Assembly (NCBI GenBank): GCA_019422065.1
Contig: JAHZEA010000002.1
Location: forward strand, 76,096 to 140,095
Source: Lachnospiraceae bacterium
GTDB taxonomy: Bacteria; Bacillota; Clostridia; Lachnospirales; Anaerotignaceae
Length of the DNA: 64,000 nucleotides
Direction: 5' to 3'
The notes under the pieces: model-generated
What the model was told of the DNA's origin: nothing
Database searches by the model: none
What the model saw: only the letters and a program-made list of their open reading frames with translations
Part shown: one piece after another, positions 18,108 through 26,814 of the stretch
How positions within the stretch are numbered: position 1 is the first letter of the stretch
Layout of the letters: each line of letters opens with the position of its first letter
Program-made: the position numbers and the translations under genes

Positions 18108-18329
18108 ATGACCACAAAACAATCAGCCGATAAAAGCAAAACCAAGTCTAAAACAGCCAGTGTTAAAAAAGTTTCTGTTTCTTTTGACAAGGATTTTTAC
18201 GCCGAGCTTAACGACTATGCTTTAAGCCGCGGCTATGCAGTAGAAGATTACATAAAAAAGGCTGTTAAGGAAAAATTAGACAGCGACAGAATAAGCTCAA
18301 TGATAGACACCATGACGTTTAAAAAATAA
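18108..18329 (+). CDS. Ribbon-helix-helix-like small DNA-binding protein
   Basis: A 73-residue basic protein. A Lys/Ser-rich N-terminal tail (about 18 residues) precedes KKVSVSFDKDFYAELNDYA, which fits the beta strand and first helix of a ribbon-helix-helix fold, then VEDYIKKAVKEKLD as the second helix. It is probably a small regulator. No obvious toxin partner follows; the upstream 90-residue gene is the only candidate neighbour. It ends the lgt operon and is followed by a strong terminator. Confidence 0.65.
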   Translation: MTTKQSADKSKTKSKTASVKKVSVSFDKDFYAELNDYALSRGYAVEDYIKKAVKEKLDSDRISSMIDTMTFKK

Positions 18330-18350
18330 CTGAAATAACAACATAATAAA

Positions 18351-18386
18351 AAAGCAGAAATTGTAAAAGTCAGCAATTTCTGCTTT
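18351..18386 (+). terminator. Intrinsic terminator closing the lgt operon
   Basis: A 13-bp perfect stem (18351-18363 with 18374-18386) with a 10-base loop, followed by T-rich DNA. Confidence 0.85.
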
Positions 18387-18393
18387 TCTATAA

Positions 18394-18434
18394 CCTTTTT
18401 TTCTAACTCTTTTCTAACTCTTTCTAACTTTTTT
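18394..18434. repeat. Phased T-tract array, copy 1
   Basis: Three TTCTAACT units start about 10-11 bases apart within a long T-rich stretch just after a terminator. A related array lies at 30021-30062. T-tracts repeated once per helical turn are expected to bend DNA. Confidence 0.6.
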
Positions 18435-18488
18435 GCGTAATTGATAAGAATACTTGATTATATAAATATATTTTACATAAGAACAGTA

Positions 18489-18677
18489 TTAATAATTTTG
18501 TTTCAGTCTTTCTTTGGCTTGTTCTACTGTTTCACCGTCTTTAGTAAGAAATGAGTCTACAAATTTATCTTCTATTTTTGTATATCTTCCAACTACTGTA
18601 TTTTCTATCTTCTTAAAAGTGCGTTCCACGCTCTTAGCAATTTTTTCGTTTGTTTTTATAATTTTAGACTTAGACAT
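18489..18677 (-). CDS. Small conserved charged protein
   Basis: A 62-residue soluble protein rich in Lys and Glu (VERTFKKIENTVVGRYTKIEDKFVD, then TKDGETVEQAKERLK). It resembles short hypothetical proteins common in gut Clostridia that contain repeats of the KIE/KFVD type; no function is known. The ribosome site (AGAAAGAAG) is weak. It lies downstream of the membrane protein gene at 18719 on the same strand and may share its transcript. Confidence 0.6.
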   Translation of the reverse strand: MSKSKIIKTNEKIAKSVERTFKKIENTVVGRYTKIEDKFVDSFLTKDGETVEQAKERLKQNY

Positions 18678-18718
18678 AATATATTCTTCTTTCTAATTTC
18701 TTTTGCTTAATAAAATTT

Positions 18719-19090
18719 TTATTCTTTAATACCTTTTACAATAGGAATTAAACAAAGCAGAACAATAATACCTATAAAACCTATTATAATTCCAACAATC
18801 ATATTGCCCCATACAATGCTAAAACACATACCTATACCTAAAGCCAAAGCGCCTGCTATTGAGTCAAAAACCGCCAGAACAGTTTTATGCGATCTTTTAA
18901 ACGGCTTTTTATTCTCCATTTTTCTCCATACCGCAATAGTTATACAAAATAAAACAATACCTAAAACACCAAATACCACTCCCTGCTTAAAAGCCTGCCA
19001 TTGCGGTATAAGTGCCATACACATACCAAGAGCAAAAAGCATTCCGCTTATAGTTCCTAATATAATTGCTGTAAAATTACTTTTTTTCAC
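18719..19090 (-). CDS. Small four-helix membrane protein, target of the divergent TetR regulator?
   Basis: A 123-residue protein with four predicted membrane segments (about 8-27, 38-55, 70-90 and 94-115) and a basic loop in the middle. No family is recognised. It starts at GTG with GGGAGGTG eight bases upstream. A TetR-type regulator gene is divergent across a 133-base gap containing the near-palindrome CAACAGTTGTTG (19117-19128), so control by that regulator is a reasonable guess. Confidence 0.7.
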   Translation of the reverse strand: MKKSNFTAIILGTISGMLFALGMCMALIPQWQAFKQGVVFGVLGIVLFCITIAVWRKMENKKPFKRSHKTVLAVFDSIAGALALGIGMCFSIVWGNMIVGIIIGFIGIIVLLCLIPIVKGIKE

Positions 19091-19116
19091 TTAAAACACC
19101 TCCCAAATTACTAAAT

Positions 19117-19128
19117 CAACAGTTGTTG
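19117..19128. promoter_or_regulatory. Candidate operator between TetR gene and membrane protein gene
   Basis: CAACAGTTGTTG has 5-bp inverted arms around GT. It sits between divergent genes, one of them a TetR-type regulator. It is a prediction from position and symmetry only. Confidence 0.35.
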
Positions 19129-19223
19129 TTTTAATCTGAATAAAGTATAATGCTTACAGTATTAAAAAAACAATCATCAATTTAACGTCATTTGTTGAGA
19201 TAAAAAAGAGAGGTAATATTGTT

Positions 19224-19745
19224 ATGAATACACCAAACAACAAACGGAAGAAAGCTTCTATTGAGCGCATAGAAAACGTTTTTATAGACCTGCTTCAATA
19301 TAAAGAGTTAAATAAAATAAGTGTATCAGATATATGTAAAAAAGCCCAATTAAACCGTACAACTTTTTATTCAAACTATGCCGATATTTATGAGCTGGCA
19401 GACTCAATAAGGGATAAACTTGAAAATAGTCTTTCGCAAATATACCAAAACGAAATAAACCAAGGCTTTAACAGCAATGACTACCTTAAATTATTCAGGC
19501 ATATAAAAGACAATCAGGCATTTTACAAAACTTATTTTAAGCTTGGGTATGACAATAATTATAAAATAATAGCTTTTGACACAAATCTGGCTAAACTGCA
19601 TTTTCAAAACCGTTTTATTGAATACCATGCGGAATTTTTTAAAAGCGGCATTACAAAAATAATTAAAATGTGGCTTGAAAACGGGTGCAAAGAAAGCCCT
19701 GAGGACATGTATGAAATAATAAAAAGCGAATACAAAGGCCGCTAA
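19224..19745 (+). CDS. TetR/AcrR family regulator
   Basis: A 173-residue regulator. The N-terminal helix-turn-helix covers about residues 12-55, with ISVSDICKKAQLNRTTFYSNY matching the TetR recognition region, and a helical ligand-binding domain follows. The length is short for the family. GAGAGG precedes the start. It is divergent from the small membrane protein gene and probably controls it. The inducer is unknown. Confidence 0.88.
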   Translation: MNTPNNKRKKASIERIENVFIDLLQYKELNKISVSDICKKAQLNRTTFYSNYADIYELADSIRDKLENSLSQIYQNEINQGFNSNDYLKLFRHIKDNQAFYKTYFKLGYDNNYKIIAFDTNLAKLHFQNRFIEYHAEFFKSGITKIIKMWLENGCKESPEDMYEIIKSEYKGR

Positions 19746-19766
19746 GTTGTTTAAAACAAAAATATA

Positions 19767-19815
19767 AAAGCACAAAATCCTTATTTTAAATTAAAAAGTA
19801 AGAATTTTGTGCTTT
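19767..19815. terminator. Bidirectional intrinsic terminator
   Basis: A 17-base stem with one mismatch (19767-19783 with 19799-19815) and a 15-base loop, followed by a T-rich run. It lies between convergent genes. Confidence 0.8.
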
Positions 19816-19871
19816 TTGTTTTAAAGTTTATGTTCAGTTAAAAATACTGTTTTATTATCATTATGTATTAA

Positions 19872-20471
19872 TTATTTGCTTAATTCCTCTACGCAGTCTT
19901 TAATGAAATCGGCTGTTTTTTCAATACCGAACTTTCCGCTGTCTATGCAGAGGTTATAGCTTTCAGCTGCGCCCCATTTTTTGCCTGAGTAGAAATTATA
20001 ATAGCTTGCTCTTTTCTTATCTATTTTATTAACGGCGTCATCAAGATTTTTAGCTTCAAGGCCGTACTCCTCAGCGGCTCTTTTTACTCTTATCTTTTTG
20101 TCGGCGTAAATAAATACATTAAGAACATTATCCATCTCTTCAAGGGCATAATCGGCGCAGCGGCCTATAATTACACAGCTGCCCTTTGATGCTATGTCTT
20201 TAATTGTGTCAAACTGTGCTAAAAACAGTTTGTTGTTAAGTGGCAGAGTATCTGCTCCGTTTGCTCCCATTACAAGGGAGTAAAGAAAGCTTCCGGCTGG
20301 TTTTTCATCGTTTTCTTTAAATATCTCCTCACAAAAACCGCTTTTTTTAGCTGCTTCTGTAAGAAGCTCTTTGTCATAAAACGGTATGCCAAGTTTTTCG
20401 GAAAGTAATTTTCCAACTTGTCTTCCGCCGCTTCCGTACTGCCTGCCTATTGTAATAATTATATTTTTCAT
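19872..20471 (-). CDS. Cytidylate kinase-like family protein
   Basis: A 199-residue P-loop protein. IGRQYGSGGRQVGKLL near residues 8-23 is the nucleotide-binding start of the cytidylate kinase-like group, which differs from the true Cmk Walker A motif. Other conserved parts are IPFYDKELL near 29-37, CVIIGRCADY near 98-107 and VKRAAEEY with a lid-like DKKRASYYNFYSG. This group is common in Clostridia and its physiological substrate is not established. AGGAGG precedes the ATG. The MarR gene lies upstream by 73 bases. Confidence 0.85.
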   Translation of the reverse strand: MKNIIITIGRQYGSGGRQVGKLLSEKLGIPFYDKELLTEAAKKSGFCEEIFKENDEKPAGSFLYSLVMGANGADTLPLNNKLFLAQFDTIKDIASKGSCVIIGRCADYALEEMDNVLNVFIYADKKIRVKRAAEEYGLEAKNLDDAVNKIDKKRASYYNFYSGKKWGAAESYNLCIDSGKFGIEKTADFIKDCVEELSK

Positions 20472-20544
20472 AATAATTCCTCCTTACAAAAGAGACCGCT
20501 TATGAATACGGTCGTGCTTATATCAAACATATTAAATATGTAGT

Positions 20545-20970
20545 TTAAGCCTCAAATTTGCCTGCAGCTATTACTCTAAGAGCATTTTTAAGCTTATCTA
20601 TTTCTTCCGGTGTAAAAGATTTAAGCACCTCAGCGTTTACCTCGTCTATTATTTTAGTAACAGGTCCTTCAAGGTCACGGCCTTTTTGTGTGGCTATTAC
20701 CTGAACTTCACGTCTGTCCTCGCTATTTACTATTCTGTCAATAAGGCCATTTTTCTGTAACCTGTCTAAAAGTCCTGAAACAGTTGAAGTTTCTATACCT
20801 AATATTTCAGCGAGCTGTTTAGGTGTAGCATGGCTTCTGCCCCACAAACAGCTTAAAACGCTGTACTGTGACGGCGTAACGCCTAAAGACGAAAGCTTTA
20901 CGTTAAGATATTGAAAAACATTATGCTGCGCGGCAGAAAGCAAAAAATTAATACACTCTTTTAATTCCAT
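20545..20970 (-). CDS. MarR family transcriptional regulator
   Basis: A 141-residue winged-helix regulator. The DNA-binding part runs about 30-95, with ATPKQLAEILGIETSTVSGLLDRLQKNGLI as helix-turn-helix and DRREVQVIATQKG as the wing containing the conserved DxR. AGAGGAT precedes the ATG. The target and ligand are unknown; the neighbouring kinase-like and YihY genes are candidates. Confidence 0.93.
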   Translation of the reverse strand: MELKECINFLLSAAQHNVFQYLNVKLSSLGVTPSQYSVLSCLWGRSHATPKQLAEILGIETSTVSGLLDRLQKNGLIDRIVNSEDRREVQVIATQKGRDLEGPVTKIIDEVNAEVLKSFTPEEIDKLKNALRVIAAGKFEA

Positions 20971-21057
20971 AAGTATCCTCTTATTCTATGTCTATTTTAT
21001 TCACATTACATACAGTAATAAATATTATATAGAAATTTCGCCAATATGTCAAACAAG

Positions 21058-21888
21058 CTAATCTTTAAACTTTCGTTTTCTGTCCCTAAGAATACTTGAA
21101 AACTCCGCGCCCATAAGCAAAATTACGGCTGTAATGTAAAACCAGTAAAGCAGTATCATAACAGCGCCTATAGAACCGTATAAAAGCGAGTATCGTCCTA
21201 TATACTTAACATACATTGAAAAAAACATTGATACAACAGTCCAAACCGTAACAGATATAACACAGCCCGGCAGCATATCGCTTACTTTCATTTTCTCCCC
21301 CGGTGAAACATAATGCAGCGCCAAAACAACACATGAGCCCAAAGACCACAGTATTATAAACTTAGCATATGTCCATACCTGAGCCCACTCAACCGGCAGA
21401 CCAAAAAAACGCAGTATTATAGTAAGAGCGCTTTCACCAACTGAAATAAGAAATATACCAAATATAATAAGGCCGTAAACCATTAAACCAAATATAAGTA
21501 CCGACGCAAAACGGCGCACAGCCGTACTTTGACCTTCCCTGTCGTATGCCCTGTTTATGCCGTCCATTAGTTTTGTAACAGACCTTACAGGAAAATAAAT
21601 TGTAAAAAAGGCACTGGCAAAAAGTATGTTTGAGCTGCCTTCGGAATTTACAAAAACAAGGTATCTATGGGCTATCTGCACTATATCATCCGGCAGTATT
21701 GTAAGCAAAAGCGTTTCACCTGCACCGGATTGTATGCCTAAACGGCCTAAAACTATACTTAGCATTATAAGCAATGGAAAAAAAGAAAAAACCATATAAT
21801 AAGATAAAGCCGCCGCTGTTAAGCCTATCTCGTCATCAAAAAACCTATCGAATAATGTTTTAAAAAAGTACAAGTCAAAATATTTCAT
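21058..21888 (-). CDS. YihY/virulence factor BrkB family membrane protein
   Basis: A 276-residue protein with about six membrane segments. Conserved family stretches include LTAAALSYYMVFSFFPLLIML near residue 20 and YGSIGAVMILLYWFYITAVILLMGAEF near the C-terminus. The family has no agreed function (the former RNase BN claim was withdrawn). The frame reaches 21930, but AGAGGTG with a 5-base gap points to the ATG at 21888. It is followed by the MarR gene about 90 bases later. Confidence 0.9.
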   Translation of the reverse strand: MKYFDLYFFKTLFDRFFDDEIGLTAAALSYYMVFSFFPLLIMLSIVLGRLGIQSGAGETLLLTILPDDIVQIAHRYLVFVNSEGSSNILFASAFFTIYFPVRSVTKLMDGINRAYDREGQSTAVRRFASVLIFGLMVYGLIIFGIFLISVGESALTIILRFFGLPVEWAQVWTYAKFIILWSLGSCVVLALHYVSPGEKMKVSDMLPGCVISVTVWTVVSMFFSMYVKYIGRYSLLYGSIGAVMILLYWFYITAVILLMGAEFSSILRDRKRKFKD

Positions 21889-22025
21889 TGACGCACCTCT
21901 ATATAAATCTATACTAATAATATAACCCATATAGAGCCATTTATTATAATTAAAATATTATTATAAAATATAATACCAAAAAATTACAGAGCATTAAAGA
22001 CAAAAAATTTGATTTTATACAACTA

Positions 22026-22057
22026 AAAAGGCAGAAGACATCAGCCTTCTGCCTTTT
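22026..22057 (-). terminator. Intrinsic terminator closing the leu operon
   Basis: A 12-bp perfect stem (22026-22037 with 22046-22057) with an 8-base loop, downstream of leuB on the minus strand. Confidence 0.82.
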
Positions 22058-22145
22058 AATATAACTTTCCGCATTTTTTATTATATATATCTTCCCCAGC
22101 ATTCCCCGATTTTAGCGGAAAGTATTTTAAGCTTAGTTAATTTAA

Positions 22146-23222
22146 TTAAATTTCAGCGCAAACAGCATCGCCCATGGCCTTTGTACCAATATGCGGCATG
22201 CCTTCTTCTGCTATATCTACTGTTCTTATGCCTTTATCAAGAACCTTTGTAACGGCATCTTCTACAGCCTTAGCCTCTTTTTCAAGACTAAAAGAATATT
22301 TAAGCATCATAGGAACAGAAAGTATTGTTGCCAATGGATTTGCTATATCCATACCTGCAATATCAGGAGCAGAACCATGTATAGGCTCATACATTCCAAA
22401 AGAGCCTTCTCCAAGGCTGGCTGAAGGAAGCATACCTATTGAGCCTGTTATCTGGCTTGCTTCGTCGGAAAGAATATCACCGAACATATTAGATGTAACA
22501 ATTACATCAAACTGTTTTGGATTTCTTACAAGCTGCATAGCGGCATTATCTACATACATATGCTCAAGCTCAACTTCTGGATAATCCTTGGCAACTTCTA
22601 TAACCTTGCTTCTCCAAAGTCTTGATGTTTCAAGCACGTTAGCTTTATCAACACTTGTTACCTTTTTATTACGCTTCATTGCAGCGTCAAATGCTATTCT
22701 TGCAATTCTCTCTACCTCAAAAGGACTGTAGTTTTCAATGTCATAAGCTTCCTCGCCGTATTTTCCCTCACGGTGACCTTTTTCACCGAAATAAATACCG
22801 CCTGTAAGCTCACGAACAACAAGTATGTCAAGGCTGTCGCCTATAATCTCGTGTTTAATAGGGCTGGCATTGCTTAAAGCCTTGTGCATAATAGCTGGTC
22901 TTAAGTTTGCATAAAGTGCGAGCTCTTTTCTTAAGCCCAAAAGAGCGCCTCTTTCAGGTCTAAGTTCTCCCGGAAGGTTATCCCACTTAGGGCCGCCTAC
23001 TGCTCCTAAAAGAACGGAGTCGCTTTTTTTGCAGACCTCAACTGTTTCTTTAGGCAGTGCAACACCTACGGCATCTATTGCGGCGCCGCCTGCCAAAACT
23101 TCTGTCATATTAAATGTATGGCCGAATTTTTCGCCAACTTTTCTTATTACTTTCTGTGCCTGCTCCACAATGTCAGGACCTATGCCGTCGCCTTTAATTA
23201 CGGCTATGTTATATGTACCCAT
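22146..23222 (-). CDS. leuB: 3-isopropylmalate dehydrogenase
   Basis: This 358-residue enzyme oxidises and decarboxylates 3-isopropylmalate to 2-oxoisocaproate using NAD, in leucine synthesis. Signatures include GDGIGPDIV near residues 11-19, LLGAVGGPKW near 71-80, RELTGGIYFG near 137-146 (substrate arginine) and NMFGDILSDEASQ near 245-257, with metal-binding Asp residues, then GSAPDIAG (NAD site). It is the last gene of the leuACDB operon. Confidence 0.97.
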   Translation of the reverse strand: MGTYNIAVIKGDGIGPDIVEQAQKVIRKVGEKFGHTFNMTEVLAGGAAIDAVGVALPKETVEVCKKSDSVLLGAVGGPKWDNLPGELRPERGALLGLRKELALYANLRPAIMHKALSNASPIKHEIIGDSLDILVVRELTGGIYFGEKGHREGKYGEEAYDIENYSPFEVERIARIAFDAAMKRNKKVTSVDKANVLETSRLWRSKVIEVAKDYPEVELEHMYVDNAAMQLVRNPKQFDVIVTSNMFGDILSDEASQITGSIGMLPSASLGEGSFGMYEPIHGSAPDIAGMDIANPLATILSVPMMLKYSFSLEKEAKAVEDAVTKVLDKGIRTVDIAEEGMPHIGTKAMGDAVCAEI

Positions 23223-23249
23223 TTTTTAAGCCTCCAAACAAATACGGTA

Positions 23250-23744
23250 TTATTTATTTATATTTTCTGATGTGTATTTTACAAGTCCGCCAGCAGCTAT
23301 TATTTTTTGCATAAACTCTGGGAAAGGCTCTGATTTATATGTTTTTCCTGTTGTTTTATCAAAAATCTCGCCTGTTGAGAAATTAACCTCTACTTCATCG
23401 CCGGCGTTAATTTCCTCGGCAGCCTCTGTGCACTCCATAATAGGAAGGCCTATATTAATTGAGTTTCTATAGAATATTCTTGCAAAAGATGGGGCTATAA
23501 CACAGCTTACGCCGGCACATTTAATGGCAAGGGGTGCATGCTCTCTTGAAGAGCCGCATCCGAAGTTTTTGCCTGCTACAATAATATCACCTTTTTGCAC
23601 TTTAGAAGCAAAGTCAGCATCTATATCTATCATACAGTATTTAGCCAGTTCGTTTCCGTCTGATACATTAAGGTATCTTGCCGGTATTATAACGTCTGTA
23701 TCTACATTTTCTCCATATTTAAAAACTTTTCCTTTAGCGTCCAT
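23250..23744 (-). CDS. leuD: 3-isopropylmalate dehydratase small subunit
   Basis: A 164-residue swivelling subunit that pairs with LeuC to isomerise 2- to 3-isopropylmalate. It shows GENVDTDVIIPARYL near residues 11-25 and FGCGSSREHAP near 61-71, typical of the short bacterial/archaeal-type LeuD. It lies 21 bases after leuC and 27 bases before leuB. Confidence 0.96.
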   Translation of the reverse strand: MDAKGKVFKYGENVDTDVIIPARYLNVSDGNELAKYCMIDIDADFASKVQKGDIIVAGKNFGCGSSREHAPLAIKCAGVSCVIAPSFARIFYRNSINIGLPIMECTEAAEEINAGDEVEVNFSTGEIFDKTTGKTYKSEPFPEFMQKIIAAGGLVKYTSENINK

Positions 23745-23765
23745 TTATTTCAGTCCTCCCGTTAA

Positions 23766-25031
23766 TCAAATATTTTCAGGGTCAGTAATGTAACCTGTTA
23801 AAGCCGAAGCGGCAGCTACCGCCGGGCTTGCCAAATAAACTTCAGAGTCTGTAGCGCCCATTCTGCCTACAAAGTTTCTGTTTGTAGTAGAAACGCATCT
23901 TTCTTTAGACGCTAAAATTCCCATATGACCGCCAAGGCAAGGTCCGCAAGTTGGTGTGCTTAAAACAGCACCGGCCTTTACTATATCCTCAGCATAGCCA
24001 AGCTTGATACAGTCAAGATAAATCTGCTGTGTTGCAGGAATAACTATTGTTCTAACATCTTTGCAAACCTGTTTTCCTCTTAAAATGTCAGCAGCTATCT
24101 TCATATCATCAAGACGACCGTTAGTACATGAACCTATAACTACTTGGTCAATTTTAACGTGGTCTTTTACAGCTTCATCTACTGTTTTTGTGTTTTCCGG
24201 AAGGTGCGGATAAGAAATTGTAGGTCTTAATGTGCTTAAATCTATTGTTATAACCTCGTCGTAAACAGCGTCATCATCGGCTGTATAAACAACTGGCTCT
24301 TTAGCTCCGTGTTCTTTAGCATAAGCAACAGCTTTTTCGTCAGCAGGGAAAATACCGTTTTTAGCGCCTGCCTCAATAGCCATATTAGCCATTGTAAATC
24401 TATCGTCCATTGAAAGATAGCTTATGCCGTCGCCTACAAATTCCATTGATTTATATAAAGCGCCGTCTACGCCAATCTTACCTATAATATGTAAAATAAT
24501 GTCTTTTCCGCTTATCCATTTAGCAGGCTTGCCTGTAAGTACAAACTTAATAGCAGCCGGAACTTTAAACCATGCTTTGCCTGTTGCCATACCTATTGCC
24601 ATATCTGTGCTTCCAACACCTGTTGAAAAAGCACCAAGAGCACCGTATGTGCATGTATGTGAGTCAGCACCTATTATAACCTGACCGCAGGAAACAATTC
24701 CTTTTTCAGGAAGGAGTGCATGTTCAATACCCATCTGGCCTACATCAAAGAAGTTTTTAACTTCCATTTCGTTAGCAAACTGTCTTGAGCATTTGCACTG
24801 TTCAGCAGCCTTAATATCTTTGTTAGGAGTAAAATGGTCAAGAACTATTACGACTTTTTCTTTATCAAAAACACTTTTAGCGCCTGTTTTGGCAAATTCT
24901 TTAACGGCTACAGCTGTTGTAATGTCGTTGCCCATTACAATATCAAGGTTAGCTTCTATAAGCTGTCCGGCTCTTACACTTTCAAGACCGGCATGTGCCG
25001 CCAATATTTTTTGTGTCATTGTCATTCCCAT
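23766..25031 (-). CDS. leuC: 3-isopropylmalate dehydratase large subunit
   Basis: This 421-residue aconitase-family subunit holds the [4Fe-4S] cluster. Landmarks are GADSHTCTYGALGAFSTGVGSTD near residues 123-145, IGSCTNGRLDD near 299-309 and TPTCGPCLGGHMG near 359-371, supplying the three cluster Cys ligands. Its length matches the short LeuC class that works with the 160-residue LeuD. AAGGAGG lies 9 bases before the ATG at 25031, so the first ATG is used. leuA ends 14 bases upstream. Confidence 0.96.
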   Translation of the reverse strand: MGMTMTQKILAAHAGLESVRAGQLIEANLDIVMGNDITTAVAVKEFAKTGAKSVFDKEKVVIVLDHFTPNKDIKAAEQCKCSRQFANEMEVKNFFDVGQMGIEHALLPEKGIVSCGQVIIGADSHTCTYGALGAFSTGVGSTDMAIGMATGKAWFKVPAAIKFVLTGKPAKWISGKDIILHIIGKIGVDGALYKSMEFVGDGISYLSMDDRFTMANMAIEAGAKNGIFPADEKAVAYAKEHGAKEPVVYTADDDAVYDEVITIDLSTLRPTISYPHLPENTKTVDEAVKDHVKIDQVVIGSCTNGRLDDMKIAADILRGKQVCKDVRTIVIPATQQIYLDCIKLGYAEDIVKAGAVLSTPTCGPCLGGHMGILASKERCVSTTNRNFVGRMGATDSEVYLASPAVAAASALTGYITDPENI

Positions 25032-25045
25032 TTTTAAATTCCTCC

Positions 25046-26707
25046 TTATTCAGCTAATATTTTGTTTGCTGCACTTACAACTGCTCTTAATGATGATTCT
25101 GTAATGTTGCTGCTTATTCCGGCACCATAGAATACTCCGCCTTTATCTGTTGAAAGCTGTATATAAGAAATAGCTCTTGATTTAGTACCGTATTCCATTG
25201 AGTGCTCACTGTAGTTTACAATCTCAAAATTAATGCCTATGTATTTAACCATAGCGTGGCAGAAAGCGTCTATAACACCGTTTCCTACGCCGTTAATTGT
25301 TTTTTCAATACCGTTATCAGTAATTTTAGCCTCAACAGCTACTTCCTCATCGTTGCCTGTAGCTGTTTCTTTATAGCTTATAAGTTTAACCGGCTCTGTA
25401 ATATTTACATATTCTTTGTTGAACTGGTCGAATATAACCTTAGGCTCTACATCTTTGTGGTTTACATCTGAAAGCTTTGTAATAACAAGGCTGAAATGCT
25501 GCTGGAAAGCCTTTGGAAGATATAAACCAAAGTTCTGCTCCAAAATAAATGCAACTCCGCCTTTTCCTGACTGGCTGTTTATACGTACAATAGGGTCGTA
25601 TGTTCTTCCCACATCTTTAGGGTCGATATGAAGATAAGGAACTTCCCATCTGTCAGGATGCTCTTTCATTCTTTCCATGCCTTTTCTTATAGCGTCCTGA
25701 TGTGAGCCTGAGAAAGCTGTGTAAACAAGAGCTCCGGCATAAGGATGTCTTGGATGAACAGTCATTCTTGTATATTTCTCGTATGTTCTAACGGCTTCGT
25801 CAATATCTGAAAAATCAAGCTCTGGGTCAATACCCTGTGTAAAAAGGTTCATGGCTACAGTCATAATGTCTGTATTTCCTGTTCTTTCACCGTTTCCGAA
25901 AAGTGTTCCCTCTACTCTGTCGGCGCCTGCCATAATACCAAATTCTGTTTCGGCAATAGCTAAGCCTCTGTCGTTATGAGCATGAAGGCTTACTATAATG
26001 CTGTCGCGGCATTTAAGGTTTTCGCAGCAGTATTCAATCTGGTCAGCGTAAACATTGGCTGTTGCCATTTCAACTGTTGAAGGAAGGTTGATTATTATTT
26101 TTTTATCCGGTGTTGGTTTCCAAACATCAATTACTGCATTGCAGATTTCAACAGCATATGGTGTTTCTGTGCCTGTAAAGCTTTCAGGTGAGTACTGGAA
26201 AACAAATTCGCTTTCAGGCTGTTTGTCTGCTTCTTCCTGTAAAAGCTTAGCTCCGGCTACAGCAAGAGCTGTTGTCTGCTCCATTGTGGCATTAAAAACA
26301 ACATCTCTCTGTAAAGTTGATGTGGAGTTGTAAAGATGAACAATAGCTCTTCTTACGCCTCTTAACGCTTGGAATGTTTTTTTGATAATATGCGGTCTTG
26401 ACTGTGTAAGAACCTGAACAGTAACATCATCAGGTATCATATTGTTTTCTATAAGGTATCTGGCAAACTCAAACTCTGTGTCGCTGGCTGCCGGGAAACC
26501 TATTTCTATCTCTTTAAAACCGGTTTTAACAAGGAATTTGAAAAACTCGATTTTTTCTTCAAGGCTCATTGGTATTTCAAGTGACTGGTTACCGTCTCTT
26601 AAGTCAACACTGCACCAGATAGGTGCTTTCTTAATTACGTTATCCGGCCATTTTCTGTTTGGCATATTCATTGTTGGGTATGGTCTGTATTTAGTATAAT
26701 TCATCAT
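25046..26707 (-). CDS. leuA: 2-isopropylmalate synthase (long type)
   Basis: This 553-residue enzyme condenses acetyl-CoA with 2-oxoisovalerate in the first committed step of leucine synthesis. The catalytic TIM barrel starts with APIWCSVDLRDGNQSL near residues 28-43 (metal Asp) and continues through SLHAHNDRGLA near 243-253 (metal His pair) and GNGERTGN near 276-283. A C-terminal LeuA regulatory domain follows (VNGVGNGVIDAF). The N-terminus and length match the yeast-like second bacterial type. It is the first structural gene after a T-box leader. Confidence 0.97.
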   Translation of the reverse strand: MMNYTKYRPYPTMNMPNRKWPDNVIKKAPIWCSVDLRDGNQSLEIPMSLEEKIEFFKFLVKTGFKEIEIGFPAASDTEFEFARYLIENNMIPDDVTVQVLTQSRPHIIKKTFQALRGVRRAIVHLYNSTSTLQRDVVFNATMEQTTALAVAGAKLLQEEADKQPESEFVFQYSPESFTGTETPYAVEICNAVIDVWKPTPDKKIIINLPSTVEMATANVYADQIEYCCENLKCRDSIIVSLHAHNDRGLAIAETEFGIMAGADRVEGTLFGNGERTGNTDIMTVAMNLFTQGIDPELDFSDIDEAVRTYEKYTRMTVHPRHPYAGALVYTAFSGSHQDAIRKGMERMKEHPDRWEVPYLHIDPKDVGRTYDPIVRINSQSGKGGVAFILEQNFGLYLPKAFQQHFSLVITKLSDVNHKDVEPKVIFDQFNKEYVNITEPVKLISYKETATGNDEEVAVEAKITDNGIEKTINGVGNGVIDAFCHAMVKYIGINFEIVNYSEHSMEYGTKSRAISYIQLSTDKGGVFYGAGISSNITESSLRAVVSAANKILAE

Positions 26708-26814
26708 AATTTTCAGTCTCCTTTGTTATAGATTATCTATTATTTTATACTCTTACAACAAAGTTTATTTTCACGGAAAATTACGTCTTATGGCCAATCA
26801 GACGGTATATAAAC

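Noticed and set aside
18394..18434. Repeat array considered as CRISPR
   Set aside because: Units are only 10-11 bases with no spacers and no cas genes nearby.
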